This document shows, piece after piece, positions 18,133 to 29,727 of a stretch of 64,000 nucleotides of DNA (its first letter is position 1; the number at the start of each line of letters is the position of its first letter). A program made the translations under genes and the position numbers. The notes below the pieces were generated by a model. That model saw only the letters and a program-made list of their open reading frames with translations, was not told the origin of the DNA and made no database searches. Origin of the DNA: Comamonas aquatica NBRC 14918 (GTDB lineage: Bacteria; Pseudomonadota; Gammaproteobacteria; Burkholderiales; Burkholderiaceae_C); contig NZ_BBJR01000022.1 of NCBI RefSeq assembly GCF_000739875.1, forward strand, positions 120,608 through 184,607, given 5' to 3'.

Positions 18133-19884
18133 ATGGAATTCATTGCAAACAATATGGCCCCGATCATGTTCGCGGGCCTCATCTGCTTCTTGCTGCTGGG
18201 CTTCCCGGTGGCATTCAGCCTGGGCGCCTGCGGCCTGTTCTTCGCCGTGGTGGGGATTGAGCTGGGCGTGCTGCCCGAAGCCCTGATGCAGGCCTTGCCG
18301 CTGCGCATCTACGGCATCATGCAAAACGAGACGCTACTTGCGATTCCGTTCTTCACCCTGATGGGGTTGATATTGGAACGCAGCGGCATGGCGGAAGACC
18401 TGCTGGACACCGTGGGCCAGTTGTTCGGCCCCATCCGTGGTGGCGTGGCCATTGCGGTGATTCTGGTGGGTGCCATGCTGGCGGCCACCACCGGTGTGGT
18501 GGCGGCGTCCGTGATCTCCATGGGCCTGATTTCGCTGCCCATCATGCTGCGCTACGGCTATGACCGCCGCATCGCCTCGGGCGTGATTGCCGCCTCCGGC
18601 ACGCTGGCACAGATCATTCCGCCATCCCTGGTGCTGATCATTCTGGCCGACCAGCTGGGTCGCAGCGTGGGCGACCTGTACAAGGGCGCCTTCGTCCCCG
18701 GCTTCATGCTGGTGGGCTTTTACATGCTGATGATTTTCGCCATCGCCATCTTCAAGCCCGCGATGGTGCCGGCCCTGCCGCCCGAAGCGCGCAGCCTGAA
18801 GGAAAAGGACGGCTCCAGCGGACTGACTTCGCTGCTGCTGCTGACCATCCTGTGCGTGGGCGTGTCGGTGTTTGCCGCCCACAACATGGAAACCATCCAC
18901 ACCTGGTTCACCGGTGAAGTGGTGGAAAAAGTGGCCAAGGACGAGACCATCGTCTTCGCGATGTGCTTCGGCGTGGCGCTGGCCTTCGTGGCAGCGTCCA
19001 TCAACCGTGTCACCGGCCTGGGTCTGCTGTCGCACGTGGCGGAAAAAGTCACCTTCGTGCTGATCCCCCCGCTGCTGCTGATTTTCCTGGTGCTGGGCAC
19101 CATCTTCTTGGGCATTGCCACGCCCACTGAAGGCGGCGCCATGGGTGCCCTGGGCGCCATGATCCTGGCCGTCAGCCGCAAGCGCCTGAGCTACCAGTTG
19201 CTGCGCCAGGCCCTGGTTGGCACCACCAAGCTGTCGTGCTTTGTGCTGTTCATCCTGATCGGCGCCACCGTGTTCGGCCTGACCTTCCAGGGCGTGGACG
19301 GCCCACTGTGGGTGGAGCACCTGCTTTCGGACCTGCCAGGCGGCCAATTGGGCTTCCTGATCCTGGTGAACGTGATGGTGTTCTTCCTGGCGTTCTTCCT
19401 GGACTTCTTCGAGCTGTCCTTCATCGTCGTGCCGCTGCTGGCCCCCGTGGCCGACAAGCTGGGCATCGACCTGATCTGGTTCGGCGTGCTGCTGGCGGTG
19501 AACATGCAGACCTCCTTCATGCACCCCCCGTTCGGCTTTGCGCTGTTCTTCCTGCGCTCGGTTGCGCCCGACAAGGAGTACACCGACAAGGTCACCAAGA
19601 AGCGTATCGCACCGGTGACCACCATGCAGATCTACAAGGGCGCAATTCCGTTCCTGTGCATCCAGCTGCTGATGGTGGGCCTGATCATTGCCTTCCCGGG
19701 CATCGTCTCCAGCGGCCTGGACGAGAAGGTGGACTACGACCTGGACGCCATCCGCGAACAGATGGAATCCTCCATGCCGGCACCGATCGACTTCGACAAT
19801 CCGTACATGGAGCAAAGCAACGGCACGGGCAGCGCCCCCGCCGAGGACGATCCACTGAAGGCCTTGCAAGACTCGCTCAAGTAA
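18133..19884 (+). CDS. TRAP transporter large permease (DctM type) with internal extension
   Basis: A 583-residue membrane protein of the DctM family, the ion-coupled translocation subunit of a TRAP importer. Classical DctM is near 430 residues. The extra length is mainly an insert at roughly residues 215-320 with at least two more hydrophobic segments around a soluble part (HNMETIHTWFTGEVVEKVAKDE), plus a hydrophilic C-terminal tail. This architecture suits the mannitol/chloroaromatic/2-oxoacid branch (FcbT3/TakM-like), whose binding proteins resemble those at 54096-56431. The ATG at 18133 follows a GGAGGGAGA stretch. The frame is open further upstream, but that part overlaps dctQ and is not real. 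Confidence 0.92.
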   Translation: MEFIANNMAPIMFAGLICFLLLGFPVAFSLGACGLFFAVVGIELGVLPEALMQALPLRIYGIMQNETLLAIPFFTLMGLILERSGMAEDLLDTVGQLFGPIRGGVAIAVILVGAMLAATTGVVAASVISMGLISLPIMLRYGYDRRIASGVIAASGTLAQIIPPSLVLIILADQLGRSVGDLYKGAFVPGFMLVGFYMLMIFAIAIFKPAMVPALPPEARSLKEKDGSSGLTSLLLLTILCVGVSVFAAHNMETIHTWFTGEVVEKVAKDETIVFAMCFGVALAFVAASINRVTGLGLLSHVAEKVTFVLIPPLLLIFLVLGTIFLGIATPTEGGAMGALGAMILAVSRKRLSYQLLRQALVGTTKLSCFVLFILIGATVFGLTFQGVDGPLWVEHLLSDLPGGQLGFLILVNVMVFFLAFFLDFFELSFIVVPLLAPVADKLGIDLIWFGVLLAVNMQTSFMHPPFGFALFFLRSVAPDKEYTDKVTKKRIAPVTTMQIYKGAIPFLCIQLLMVGLIIAFPGIVSSGLDEKVDYDLDAIREQMESSMPAPIDFDNPYMEQSNGTGSAPAEDDPLKALQDSLK

Positions 19885-19907
19885 GCGCCGGTTTCGCACC
19901 GCTCCCA

Positions 19908-19939
19908 GCCCCTGCCGCTCACGCCGCAGGGGCTTTTTT
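19908..19939 (+). terminator. Intrinsic terminator after the TRAP permease genes
   Basis: AGCCCCTGC (19908-19916) pairs with GCAGGGGCT (19926-19934), followed by a run of six T. Confidence 0.88.
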
Positions 19940-20125
19940 CATGCCCGCAGGCCGCAAAAAACATAGCAGCCAGCACTCGCGCAGCAGCTCATCCCTTGCG
20001 AAAACGCTTGGAAAGCTTGATACAACAAGCGGCAAATGCTCCTATTTTTCAAGGATTTACCCTGATTTACCTCGAAAAATCGGGCCCCTCACCACCGTCC
20101 CGGCGGTGTCTTTGGGTACACTGCG

Positions 20126-20164
20126 CCCCGGGTGCCCGCCACATGCGGTGGTGATGGCAGGTGA
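20126..20164 (+). promoter_or_regulatory. Structured nhaA leader, possible cation-sensing (nhaA-I type) riboswitch
   Basis: Directly before nhaA, TGCC (20133-20136) can pair with GGCA (20156-20159), enclosing an inner stem CCAC/GTGG (20139-20142 with 20148-20151). The right side continues straight into the Shine-Dalgarno AGGTGA and the start codon. A further hairpin, CACCG/CGGTG (20093-20108), lies upstream. Nested pairing that sequesters the ribosome site suits a translation-controlling riboswitch. The nhaA-I (lithium-responsive) class is known to sit in this position; assignment here is from memory of position and layout only. Confidence 0.4.
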
Positions 20165-21619
20165 ATGTTCATGTGCAAGTCGGGCCGCTTGCATGCACTC
20201 AGCGAAAGTCCGTCCGTGCACCCCCATGACCCCCAGGGCCAGGCCCCCCTGCACCCTCAATTTCCCGCGCCCAGCGCGCGCATCCCCACCCTGCAGACCG
20301 TGACCGACAAAGCCTCCGCCGGCTTTGCCCGCATGCTGCATATCGAATCCATGAGCGGCATCGTGCTGCTGATCGCCGCCGCCGTGGCCTTGCTGTGGGC
20401 CAACTCGCCCTGGGCCGCCAGCTACTTTGACACCTGGCATGCGCCGCTGTCGCTGACCCTCGGCCCCTGGTCGGTCAACACCGACCTGCACTTCTTCGTC
20501 AACGACGTGCTGATGACCATCTTCTTCCTGGTCGTGGGCATGGAGATCCGCCGCGAGATCCACAACGGCGCCCTGTCCAACCTCAGCCAGGCCGCGCTGC
20601 CGGTCATCGCCGCCATCGGCGGCGTGGTCGTGCCCGCACTGATCTATGTGGCGCTGGCCGGCAACGATCCAGCGCTGCTCAACGGCTGGGCCATACCCAC
20701 GGCCACCGACATTGCCTTCGCCGTGGGCGTGCTGGCCCTGCTGGGCAAGTCCATCCCCGGGCCGCTGCGCATCTTCCTGCTGGCATTGGCCATCATCGAC
20801 GACATCGTGGCCGTGCTGATCATTGCCTTCTTCTACTCCGGCGGCCTGGACTACAGCGGCTTTGGCGTGGCCTTGGTCGGCCTGCTGCTGGTGCTGCTGT
20901 TCAACCGCATGGGCGTGGCGTCGGCGTGGATGTACGTGCTGCCCGGCGCCGTGCTGTGGCTGGGCCTGCTGCAGACCGGGGCCCACCCCACGCTGGCCGG
21001 CGTGGTGCTGGGCCTGATGACCCCTGTCGCCATGCGCCCCGCCCCGCGCCACCACCTGGAAGTGGCGCAGACGGCCCTGGCACGCGTGCACCTGCACGCC
21101 CGCAGCGGCGACTTTGACGCCACGGTGCTGCGCCACGAGCTGAAGATTGCCACCCTGGCCCAGCGCGACCTGCTGCCGCCCGTGTTCCGCCTGCCCATGA
21201 TGCTGCACCCCTGGGTGGCCTTCGGCGTCATGCCCATCTTCGCGCTGGCCAATGCCGGCGTGCAGTTCGGCGGGGTGGACCTGTCGGCCAGCGGACCCGC
21301 CACCGTGGCCCTGGGCGTGATGGTGGCCCTGGTGCTGGGCAAGCCAGTGGGCGTGCTGCTGGCCACCTTTGTGGCCGTCCGGCTGCGCCTGTGCACCATG
21401 CCCCAGGGTGTGACCTGGCCCGGCGTGCTGCTGGTCGGCATGCTGGCAGGCATTGGCTTCACCATGGCCATTTTTGTCGGCGGACTGGCGTTCAGCCAGC
21501 CGGAACTGCTGGCCGCAGCCAAGATGGGCATCCTCGGCGCATCGGGCGCTGCCGCCCTGCTGGGCCTGCTCTACGGCTTTGCCATGCGCAAGCGCCTGGG
21601 CGCGACCGAGGCGGCCTGA
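20165..21619 (+). CDS. nhaA: Na+/H+ antiporter NhaA
   Basis: A 484-residue NhaA that expels Na+ or Li+ in exchange for two protons. The ion-binding aspartates are visible in [12 protein letters not shown] (E. coli D133) and [11 protein letters not shown] (D163, D164). It also keeps [19 protein letters not shown] and the C-terminal [14 protein letters not shown]. The N-terminus carries about 50 extra hydrophilic residues rich in Pro, Ser and His before the first membrane helix, so a start further downstream is possible; the ATG at 20165 has AGGTG just before it. Its leader may be regulatory. A bidirectional terminator lies about 80 bp downstream. Confidence 0.95.
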   Translation: MFMCKSGRLHALSESPSVHPHDPQGQAPLHPQFPAPSARIPTLQTVTDKASAGFARMLHIESMSGIVLLIAAAVALLWANSPWAASYFDTWHAPLSLTLGPWSVNTDLHFFVNDVLMTIFFLVVGMEIRREIHNGALSNLSQAALPVIAAIGGVVVPALIYVALAGNDPALLNGWAIPTATDIAFAVGVLALLGKSIPGPLRIFLLALAIIDDIVAVLIIAFFYSGGLDYSGFGVALVGLLLVLLFNRMGVASAWMYVLPGAVLWLGLLQTGAHPTLAGVVLGLMTPVAMRPAPRHHLEVAQTALARVHLHARSGDFDATVLRHELKIATLAQRDLLPPVFRLPMMLHPWVAFGVMPIFALANAGVQFGGVDLSASGPATVALGVMVALVLGKPVGVLLATFVAVRLRLCTMPQGVTWPGVLLVGMLAGIGFTMAIFVGGLAFSQPELLAAAKMGILGASGAAALLGLLYGFAMRKRLGATEAA

Positions 21620-21697
21620 GCCCGGGGCTGTCAGGCTGCTTGCGCGGCTCTCTCTGACCCAGGGCATGCCGCGCCGGCACTGGCGCCGCCACCCTAC

Positions 21698-21734
21698 AAA
21701 AAAGCCGGAGTGCCTTGCAGCCACCGGCTTTTTT
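21698..21734. terminator. Bidirectional terminator between nhaA and the efflux operon
   Basis: AAAAAAGCCGG (21698-21708) faces CCGGCTTTTTT (21724-21734) across a 15-base loop. The A-run and T-run allow termination from both sides of this convergent pair. Confidence 0.8.
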
Positions 21735-21751
21735 ATGGGAATCCCCGGCAC

Positions 21752-23744
<1,993 letters not shown>

Positions 23745-23748
<4 letters not shown>

Positions 23749-25133
23749 CGCGCGGCCCCGCTGCGCTGGTCGGTGATGACCTGGGCACCTTCGGCCAGCT
23801 TCTCGCTGTCCACCTCGGTCATGCGGCCATCGCTGATGCCCGTCTTGACCTGCACGGCCACAGGCTGCTCGCCCTCCAGCACCCAGACGTAGCGGGTCTG
23901 GCCCGGGCCCATGGCCTGCGCGCCACCCGCGCCGCCACGGCTCATGCGGGGACGCTGGGGCATCAGCTGGCCCATGATGCCGCCGCTGTTGCCCCCCGAG
24001 GCGCCCTGCGGGCGGGGGTTGCGCTCTGCGCCAGGGCCGCCCGATCGCTCGGCGGCGGGGGCCGCGCCCTCCACCGCCGGAGCCTGCATGCCCACCGGCG
24101 TGAAGCGCAGCGCCGAATTGGGCACCAGCAGCACATCGCTGCGCTCGTTGGCGCGGATGGACGCCGATGCCGTCATGCCGGGGCGCAGCGACAGGTCCTC
24201 GTTGCGCACATCCAGGCGCGCCAGGTAGGTCACCACGTTGTCGGTCTTGGTGGAACCATAGTCCACGCGCGTGACCTTGGCCGGGTAGGTGCGCGAGGGG
24301 TGGGCGCTGACCGTGAAGCTGGCACGCTGGCCGGTCTGCACCTGGCCGATGTCGGCCTCGTCGACCGAGACTTCCAGCCGCAGCTTCTTCAGGTCTTCTG
24401 CCACGGTGAACAGGGTCACGGCCTGCAGCGAGGCAGCCACGGCATTGCCGGGGTCCACGGAACGGGTCAGGATCACACCGTCGATGGGCGACTTGATCGA
24501 GGCCTTGGACAGGTTGGTCTCATCGGTTTGGAGTGCGGCGCGCGCATCGTCGACCGAGGCACGGGCGGCGGCTTCATCGGCCACCGCACGATCGACCGAG
24601 GCACGCCCGGCATCCATTTCGGCGGCGGACGGCACCTTGCCTGCGGACAGGCGATGGACCTCTTCCTGGCGGGCGAAATTGGAGCGCGCCTCCTTCAGGG
24701 TGGCCTGGGCCTGCTGCAGGCGCGCCAGCGCCGAGGCCACGGAGGCCTTGGAGCGGTTCAACTGGGCATTCAGCTTGTCCGTGTCCAGCACCACCAGCAC
24801 CTGGCCCTGCTTGACCTCGTCGTTGACATCCACCAGCACCCGGCGCACCGTGCCGGACAGCTCGGACCCGACGTTCACCGTCCGCGTCGGTTGCAAGGTG
24901 CCGTTGGCCGACACCGTGATCGACAGATTGCCGCGCTTGACCGCCTCGGCCACATACACCGGCTTGGCGTTCACCTGTTGCTGGTGCTGCCAGTAGGCAT
25001 AGGCACCGGCGGCACCCACGATCGCCACCACGCCGATCCAGACCGTGGGGCTTTGCCACCAGCGGCGTGCCAAGCCGTCACCCAGTAATTCCTGGACCTC
25101 CTTGGAGGTGCTTGCGGAGTTTTTCTTGTTCAT
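23745..25133 (-). CDS. Efflux periplasmic adaptor (MacA-like membrane fusion protein)
   Basis: A 462-residue membrane-fusion protein. One N-terminal membrane anchor (TVWIGVVAIVGAAGAYAYW, about residues 30-48) is followed by a barrel-sandwich half (GNLSITVSANGTLQPTRTV), a long alpha-helical hairpin (about residues 115-205) with coiled-coil spacing, then SIKSPIDGVILTRSVDPG and a beta-barrel domain. An insert rich in Gly, Pro and Arg (about residues 360-410) precedes the last beta domain. The start at 25133 was chosen because it gives the anchored N-terminus; an open frame continues far upstream but is antisense-like. It bridges the MacB-type pair and the outer-membrane factor encoded just upstream. 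Confidence 0.93.
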
Positions 25134-25153
25134 CGCTTTGTCCGTTCCATCTC

Positions 25154-26629
25154 TCACAACGTGGCGGGGGTGCTGCTGCCCACCCGCTGTCCATCCGTGT
25201 CCAGGGGCTGCCAGCCGCCGCCCAGCGCTTTGTACAGGCGCACATGGTCGGTGCTGATGGCCGCGCGCGTACTCGCCACGCTGTCTTGCGACGACAGCAG
25301 CGTGCGCTGGGTATCCAGCACCGTCTGGAAGTCCACCAGCCCGCTGCTGTAGCGCTGGTTGGCCAGCAGCGAGGCATTGCGTGCGGCCTCCTGCGCCACC
25401 AGCAACTGGACCAGCCGCTCCTTGTCGCCCTGCAGCTGCGCCAGCGCATCCTCGACCTCCTGCAAGGCCGTCAGCACCGTGGAACGGTAGGCGATGCGCG
25501 CCTGCTCCACCGCCGCCTGCTGGGCGCGAATCTGGGCGCGGTTGGCGCCGCCATCGAACAGCGGCGCAGACAGGCCGGCCGCAATGCTGGCCGCCACCGA
25601 CGCGCCATTGGTCAGGGCCCCCACCGTCAGGGCGCCCAGCCCCAGCGAACCGCTGAGGCGCAAGCTGGGGAAGTTGACCCGCTCTTGGGCGGAGAGATTG
25701 GCCATGGCCGCCACCACCTTGTGCTCCTGCACGCGCACATCGGGGCGCTGGCGCAAGGTATCGGCCGGCAAGGCCATGGCCAGCTGCTCGGGGGCCACTG
25801 GCAGAGGCTGGACGGTTTGCAGCTGGGCATCCAGGGCCCCGGGCGGCTGCCCGGTCAAGATTGCCAGTGCATGGCGCGACTGGGCCAGGGAACTTTGCAG
25901 CGCCGGAATCTGCGCGGCCGTCTGCGCCGTGGATTGCCGGGCCTGCTCGGCCTCCAGCGAAGTCACCAGCCCCGCCTGCAGGCGCCATTCGGTGATCTGC
26001 TGGTTTTCGCGCTGGATGGCCAGGTTGTCGCGGGCAATCTGCAGGCGTTCCTGCAGGCTGCGCAGCTCGATGTAGTTCAGCGCCACCTCGGCGGCCAGGG
26101 CCACATGGGCCCCTTCCAACGAGGCCACGGCGGCCTGCACGTTGGCATCGCCGGCCTGGACGGCATTGCCCTGGCGGCCCCACCAGTCGGGCTCCCAGCT
26201 GGCGTCCACGCCCACGGAGTAACGGTTGCTGGCATCGTTGTTGCCCGAGCGGCTGCGGGTGGCCCCCGCGCTGCTGCCCACACTGGGCAGCAGGCCAGCG
26301 GCCTGCACATCGCGCTGGGCCCGCGCCTGGCGCAGCACGGCCTGGGCGTTGAGCACGCTCGGGTTGGCGGCCAGGGCCTGGTCGATCAGCGCCGTCATCG
26401 GCGCGTCGCCAAAGCGCTGCCACCAGCGGCTCAGGTCTTCGGGCGATGCCACAGGGGCGGCCTCGGCGCTGCGCTGCCACTGCGTGGGCACCGGCACGGG
26501 CTGACTCTGTCCGGCAAATTGCGAGGTGTGGCTACAGCCGGCCACCAGCAAGGCCGTGGCCAGCGCCAGTGGCGTGACCCAGGCGCGCGCCGGGTGGCGG
26601 TCGGAAATGGAGAGAAGCTGGTTCTGCAT
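25154..26629 (-). CDS. NodT-family outer-membrane efflux lipoprotein
   Basis: A 491-residue TolC-like outer-membrane factor. The signal peptide ends in the lipobox LVAGC (C32), marking it as a lipoprotein of the NodT branch. The body holds the two repeats typical of the trimeric channel, each with long helices (about residues 60-270 and 270-470), including ALQEVEDALAQL and QRYSSGLVDFQTVLDTQR. It is the first gene of the operon, 20 bp before the adaptor, and completes a tripartite pump across both membranes. Confidence 0.93.
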   Translation of the reverse strand: MQNQLLSISDRHPARAWVTPLALATALLVAGCSHTSQFAGQSQPVPVPTQWQRSAEAAPVASPEDLSRWWQRFGDAPMTALIDQALAANPSVLNAQAVLRQARAQRDVQAAGLLPSVGSSAGATRSRSGNNDASNRYSVGVDASWEPDWWGRQGNAVQAGDANVQAAVASLEGAHVALAAEVALNYIELRSLQERLQIARDNLAIQRENQQITEWRLQAGLVTSLEAEQARQSTAQTAAQIPALQSSLAQSRHALAILTGQPPGALDAQLQTVQPLPVAPEQLAMALPADTLRQRPDVRVQEHKVVAAMANLSAQERVNFPSLRLSGSLGLGALTVGALTNGASVAASIAAGLSAPLFDGGANRAQIRAQQAAVEQARIAYRSTVLTALQEVEDALAQLQGDKERLVQLLVAQEAARNASLLANQRYSSGLVDFQTVLDTQRTLLSSQDSVASTRAAISTDHVRLYKALGGGWQPLDTDGQRVGSSTPATL

Positions 26630-26739
26630 AAAATGGGAGAAAAACCGCGTGTTCGCTTGTTTCTACCCCGCGATTGTGCAGAGCCTGTGTAGGGCCCGGG
26701 CAAAAGCCCTGTGAAGCTTTGGTAAAGCTGCCTGCGGGC

Positions 26740-27789
26740 CTAGGCCGGCTCCACAATCGCGTCCAGCGGCCAGCGCGGTTTCACATCAAACGCATAGTGC
26801 TTGTCGGCCTGCTGCTGGCCAGCCTGCATGCGCATGGCCGCGGCCATGGCAATCATGGCGCCGTTGTCGGTGCACAGGTGCAGCTCCGGATAGTGCACGC
26901 GGATCTTGCGCTTGGCGCAGGCTTCGTTCAGTTGCTGGCGCAGCAGCTGGTTGGCGCCCACGCCCCCCGCCACCACCACGCGCTGCATGCCGGTCTGCTT
27001 GAGGGCGTTCAGGGTCTTCTTGACCAGCACGTCCACGATCGCCGCCTGGGCGCTGGCCGCCAGGTCGGCCTTGCGCGCTTCCAGCTCGTCCCCCAGTTTC
27101 TTGGCCTGCGTCAGCACCGCGGTCTTCAGGCCCGCAAACGAAAAGTCCAGATCGCCGCTGTGCAGCAAGGGACGCGGCAGCTTGAAGGCCTCGGGGTCAC
27201 CGCTTTCCGCCAGTTTGGACAGGATGGGGCCGCCGGGGTACGGCAAGCCCATGACCTTGGCGGATTTGTCGAAGGCTTCGCCGGCGGCATCGTCGATGGT
27301 TTCGCCCAGAATCTCGTAGCGGCCGACGCCATCCACGCGCATCAACTGGGTGTGCCCCCCCGAGACCAGCAAGGCGATGAAGGGAAACTCAGGGGGATCG
27401 GCGCTCAGGAAGGGCGACAGCAGGTGCCCTTCCAGGTGGTGTACGCCCAGCACGGGCTTGTCCAGGGCCGCCCCCAGCGCGCAGGCCACCCCGGCCCCCA
27501 CGAGCAGCGCGCCAGCCAGGCCGGGCCCCCGGGTGAAGGCGACCACGTCGATGTCCTGCAGGGTCTGGCCCGCATCGTCCAGCACCTGCTGCGTCAGCGG
27601 CAGCACGCGGCGGATGTGGTCGCGGCTGGCCAGTTCCGGCACCACCCCGCCATAGGCGCGGTGCATGTCGATTTGACTGTGCAAGGCGTGGGCCAGCAGC
27701 GTCGGCACACTGCCGTCGGCCGGCATGCGCACCAGGGCCACGCCGGTTTCATCGCACGAAGATTCAATACCCAAGATCAGCTGACTCAT
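26740..27789 (-). CDS. tsaD: tRNA N6-adenosine threonylcarbamoyltransferase TsaD
   Basis: A 349-residue TsaD, which transfers the threonylcarbamoyl group to A37 of ANN-reading tRNAs together with TsaB, TsaC and TsaE. The metal-binding HxxxH is H118/H122 in VHHLEGHLL, with GIESSCDET at the N-terminus and ATPase-fold motifs FSFAGLKTA and [12 protein letters not shown]. The start at 27789 ([10 protein letters not shown]) matches the family; the frame is open a little further upstream. rpsU is usually divergent from tsaD in many proteobacteria, but here rpsU lies about 10 kb away. Confidence 0.97.
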   Translation of the reverse strand: MSQLILGIESSCDETGVALVRMPADGSVPTLLAHALHSQIDMHRAYGGVVPELASRDHIRRVLPLTQQVLDDAGQTLQDIDVVAFTRGPGLAGALLVGAGVACALGAALDKPVLGVHHLEGHLLSPFLSADPPEFPFIALLVSGGHTQLMRVDGVGRYEILGETIDDAAGEAFDKSAKVMGLPYPGGPILSKLAESGDPEAFKLPRPLLHSGDLDFSFAGLKTAVLTQAKKLGDELEARKADLAASAQAAIVDVLVKKTLNALKQTGMQRVVVAGGVGANQLLRQQLNEACAKRKIRVHYPELHLCTDNGAMIAMAAAMRMQAGQQQADKHYAFDVKPRWPLDAIVEPA

Positions 27790-27860
27790 AGGGCGCAAGT
27801 GTAGGTCTGCGCACCACGGCGCAGCGTGGGCCCGGCCAAAAGCCTTGTGCCCCAGGCCAG

Positions 27861-27881
27861 AAAAAAGCACCCGCAGGTGCT
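27861..27881 (-). terminator. Intrinsic terminator after the yidB-like gene
   Basis: On the minus strand AGCACC pairs with GGTGCT across a four-base loop and ends in six T (A-run at 27861-27866 on the plus strand). Confidence 0.75.
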
Positions 27882-27903
27882 TGGCAGATGGGGCGACAGG
27901 CGT

Positions 27904-28542
27904 TCAGCGGCGGTTGTTGAGGAAGGCACTGCCCAGCTTGAACAGGTCCGAGGCCCCCAACTTGCCATCGCCGTCCTGGTCCAGCAGGCTGCCCAGCAGC
28001 CCACCGCCCAGGCCCCCGGCGTTCTGGGCCTGGGTGCGTTCCTGTTCCAGGCTTTGCCCCAGGCTACCCGCATCCATGTGGCCGGCTTGCGCACGCTGGG
28101 CCAGGAACGCCATGACGATGGGCGCCAGCATGGACAGCAACTGCCCCACCGTCTGTCCGCCCAGCCCGGTGGCCTGGCCCAGGCTGTCCTGCGCTTGCTG
28201 CTGGCTGCCACCCAAAATGTGGCCCAGGATGGCCGCGCCCTGCCCAGCGGGGCTGGCCGCGCCGCCCGCGCCCCCGAACACGGCACCCAGCAGGTCGCCC
28301 AGACCGCCCAGCCCCTGGGGCAAGGCCGCAGCGTGGTCGCGCTGCAGCGCCCCCATCAGGTCGGCGGCGCCCTGGGGCTGTGCGGCATTGCGACCCAAGG
28401 CGCCCAGCAGCAAGGGCAATGCTGCCCCCACCGCGGTCTGGATTTGCTGGCGGTCTGCGCCCAGTTGCTGCGCCATCTGCTGCATGGGCGCGCCCTGCAG
28501 TTGCGCCATCAATTCGGACACCAAAGATTGCTGTGGATGCAT
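27904..28542 (-). CDS. YidB-like DUF937 protein with a C-terminal EF-hand-like loop
   Basis: A 212-residue protein of the DUF937/YidB family, whose function is unknown. The N-terminal two thirds are Gly/Ala/Gln-rich and helical, with LLSMLAPIVMAFLAQRAQAG as a hydrophobic family segment. The C-terminus adds DQDGDGKLGASD, a twelve-residue loop with acidic residues at positions 1, 3, 5 and 12 as in Ca-binding EF-hands, followed by a short helix. The ATG at 28542 was preferred to a GTG one codon upstream. It is monocistronic with its own terminator. Confidence 0.82.
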   Translation of the reverse strand: MHPQQSLVSELMAQLQGAPMQQMAQQLGADRQQIQTAVGAALPLLLGALGRNAAQPQGAADLMGALQRDHAAALPQGLGGLGDLLGAVFGGAGGAASPAGQGAAILGHILGGSQQQAQDSLGQATGLGGQTVGQLLSMLAPIVMAFLAQRAQAGHMDAGSLGQSLEQERTQAQNAGGLGGGLLGSLLDQDGDGKLGASDLFKLGSAFLNNRR

Positions 28543-28755
28543 CACTCACTCCTGTCGGCGGGCGGCTGGTGCCGCCCCTGGGGCGTCAGTATGCGGCAGC
28601 GCGGAGGAGCCACCGGCCATGGCGTGCACGATGCGGCAAAGCCTGACAGCACGGCAGCGGGCGACAGCGGGCAATCAGACGCAAACGCCATGCTCATATA
28701 AGAAACAGATATAAAAAACCATTCAAAATACGGCGAATACTTTTATAGATACCCC

Positions 28756-29727
28756 ATGAGCATCCAGCAATACCTCAAGGAAATCGGTCGCGGCAAAGAC
28801 GGCGCACGCCCGCTGTCGCGGCCGCAGGCCGCCGAGCTTATGGGCTGGTTGCTCGACGGCCAGGCTCACCCGCTGCAGGTGGGGGCCTTCTGCCTAGCCA
28901 TGCGCATCAAGGGGGAAACCGCTGCCGAAATGGCCGGATTCATGGACGCCGTGCACGCCCGCCTGCCGCTGACCGAGGCCCCGGCCAGCCCGGTCGTGGT
29001 GCTGCCCAGCTACAACGGCGCGCGCCGCCTGCCCGTGCTGACCCCGCTGCTGGCGCTGCTGCTGGTGCGCGAAGGCCTGCCCGTGCTGCTGCACGGCGCC
29101 ACCACCGAAACCAGCCGCACCACCGCCACGCAGGTGCTCGCGCACCTGGGCCACAGCCCCGAAAGCCGCCTGCGCGCGCCAGATCCCGGCGAGCTGCTGC
29201 TGATGGGACCACGCCAGCTGCTGCCCGGCCTGGCCGACCTGCTGGATGCGCGCGCCACCATCGGCCTGCGCAACCCCGCCCACAGCCTGGTCAAGCACTT
29301 CAACCCGCTGGGGCGCGGTGGTTTCGCCAGCCTGGTCGTGGGCTGCTATACGCACCCGGAATACGCCCTCAGCATGGCCGCAACGCATGCCGAAGCCGGG
29401 GGCCACGCGCTGCTGCTGCGCGGCATGGAGGGCGAGCCCGTGGCCGATCCACGGCGCCAGCCGGCCATGCGCGCCATCCTGCACGGCCAGACCGTGCAGG
29501 CATGGACCGCCGAAAGCGGTACCATCCCCACCCTGCCGGAGTTGCCGCCGCACCTGGACGCTGCCGCCACCGCCGCCTTCACGCGTGAAGTGCTGCAAGG
29601 CCAGCGCCCGCTGCCCGCCACCCTGGCCACCCAGGTGCAGGCCATTGTGGCGCTGCACCGCCAGTTGCAGACCGCCTGCCCCGCCGCCTCACCCGCCCTG
29701 CCTGTCACCCCCGGAGCCCACGCATGA
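28756..29727 (+). CDS. ybiB: YbiB/TrpD2-like nucleic-acid-binding protein
   Basis: A 323-residue protein with the fold of anthranilate phosphoribosyltransferase (glycosyltransferase family 3): the helical N-terminal domain covers about residues 1-75 (MGWLLDGQAHPLQVGAFCLA), followed by the alpha/beta domain with VLLHGATTE and the segment RNPAHSLVKHFNPLG. It matches the YbiB/TrpD2 branch, reported to bind nucleic acids rather than make tryptophan; no other trp gene is nearby. The next gene, a uroporphyrin-III methyltransferase, overlaps its stop (ATGA), so the two are coupled. Confidence 0.85.
   Translation: MSIQQYLKEIGRGKDGARPLSRPQAAELMGWLLDGQAHPLQVGAFCLAMRIKGETAAEMAGFMDAVHARLPLTEAPASPVVVLPSYNGARRLPVLTPLLALLLVREGLPVLLHGATTETSRTTATQVLAHLGHSPESRLRAPDPGELLLMGPRQLLPGLADLLDARATIGLRNPAHSLVKHFNPLGRGGFASLVVGCYTHPEYALSMAATHAEAGGHALLLRGMEGEPVADPRRQPAMRAILHGQTVQAWTAESGTIPTLPELPPHLDAAATAAFTREVLQGQRPLPATLATQVQAIVALHRQLQTACPAASPALPVTPGAHA

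Noticed and set aside
18334..21751. Two long minus-strand open frames opposite dctM and nhaA
   Set aside because: Both give His/Gln/Gly-rich translations typical of the complement of membrane-protein genes.
25134..26480. Upstream extension of the MacA-like gene (about 450 codons)
   Set aside because: It overlaps the outer-membrane factor gene on the same strand in another frame and is Arg/Gly-rich; the anchored N-terminus begins at 25133.
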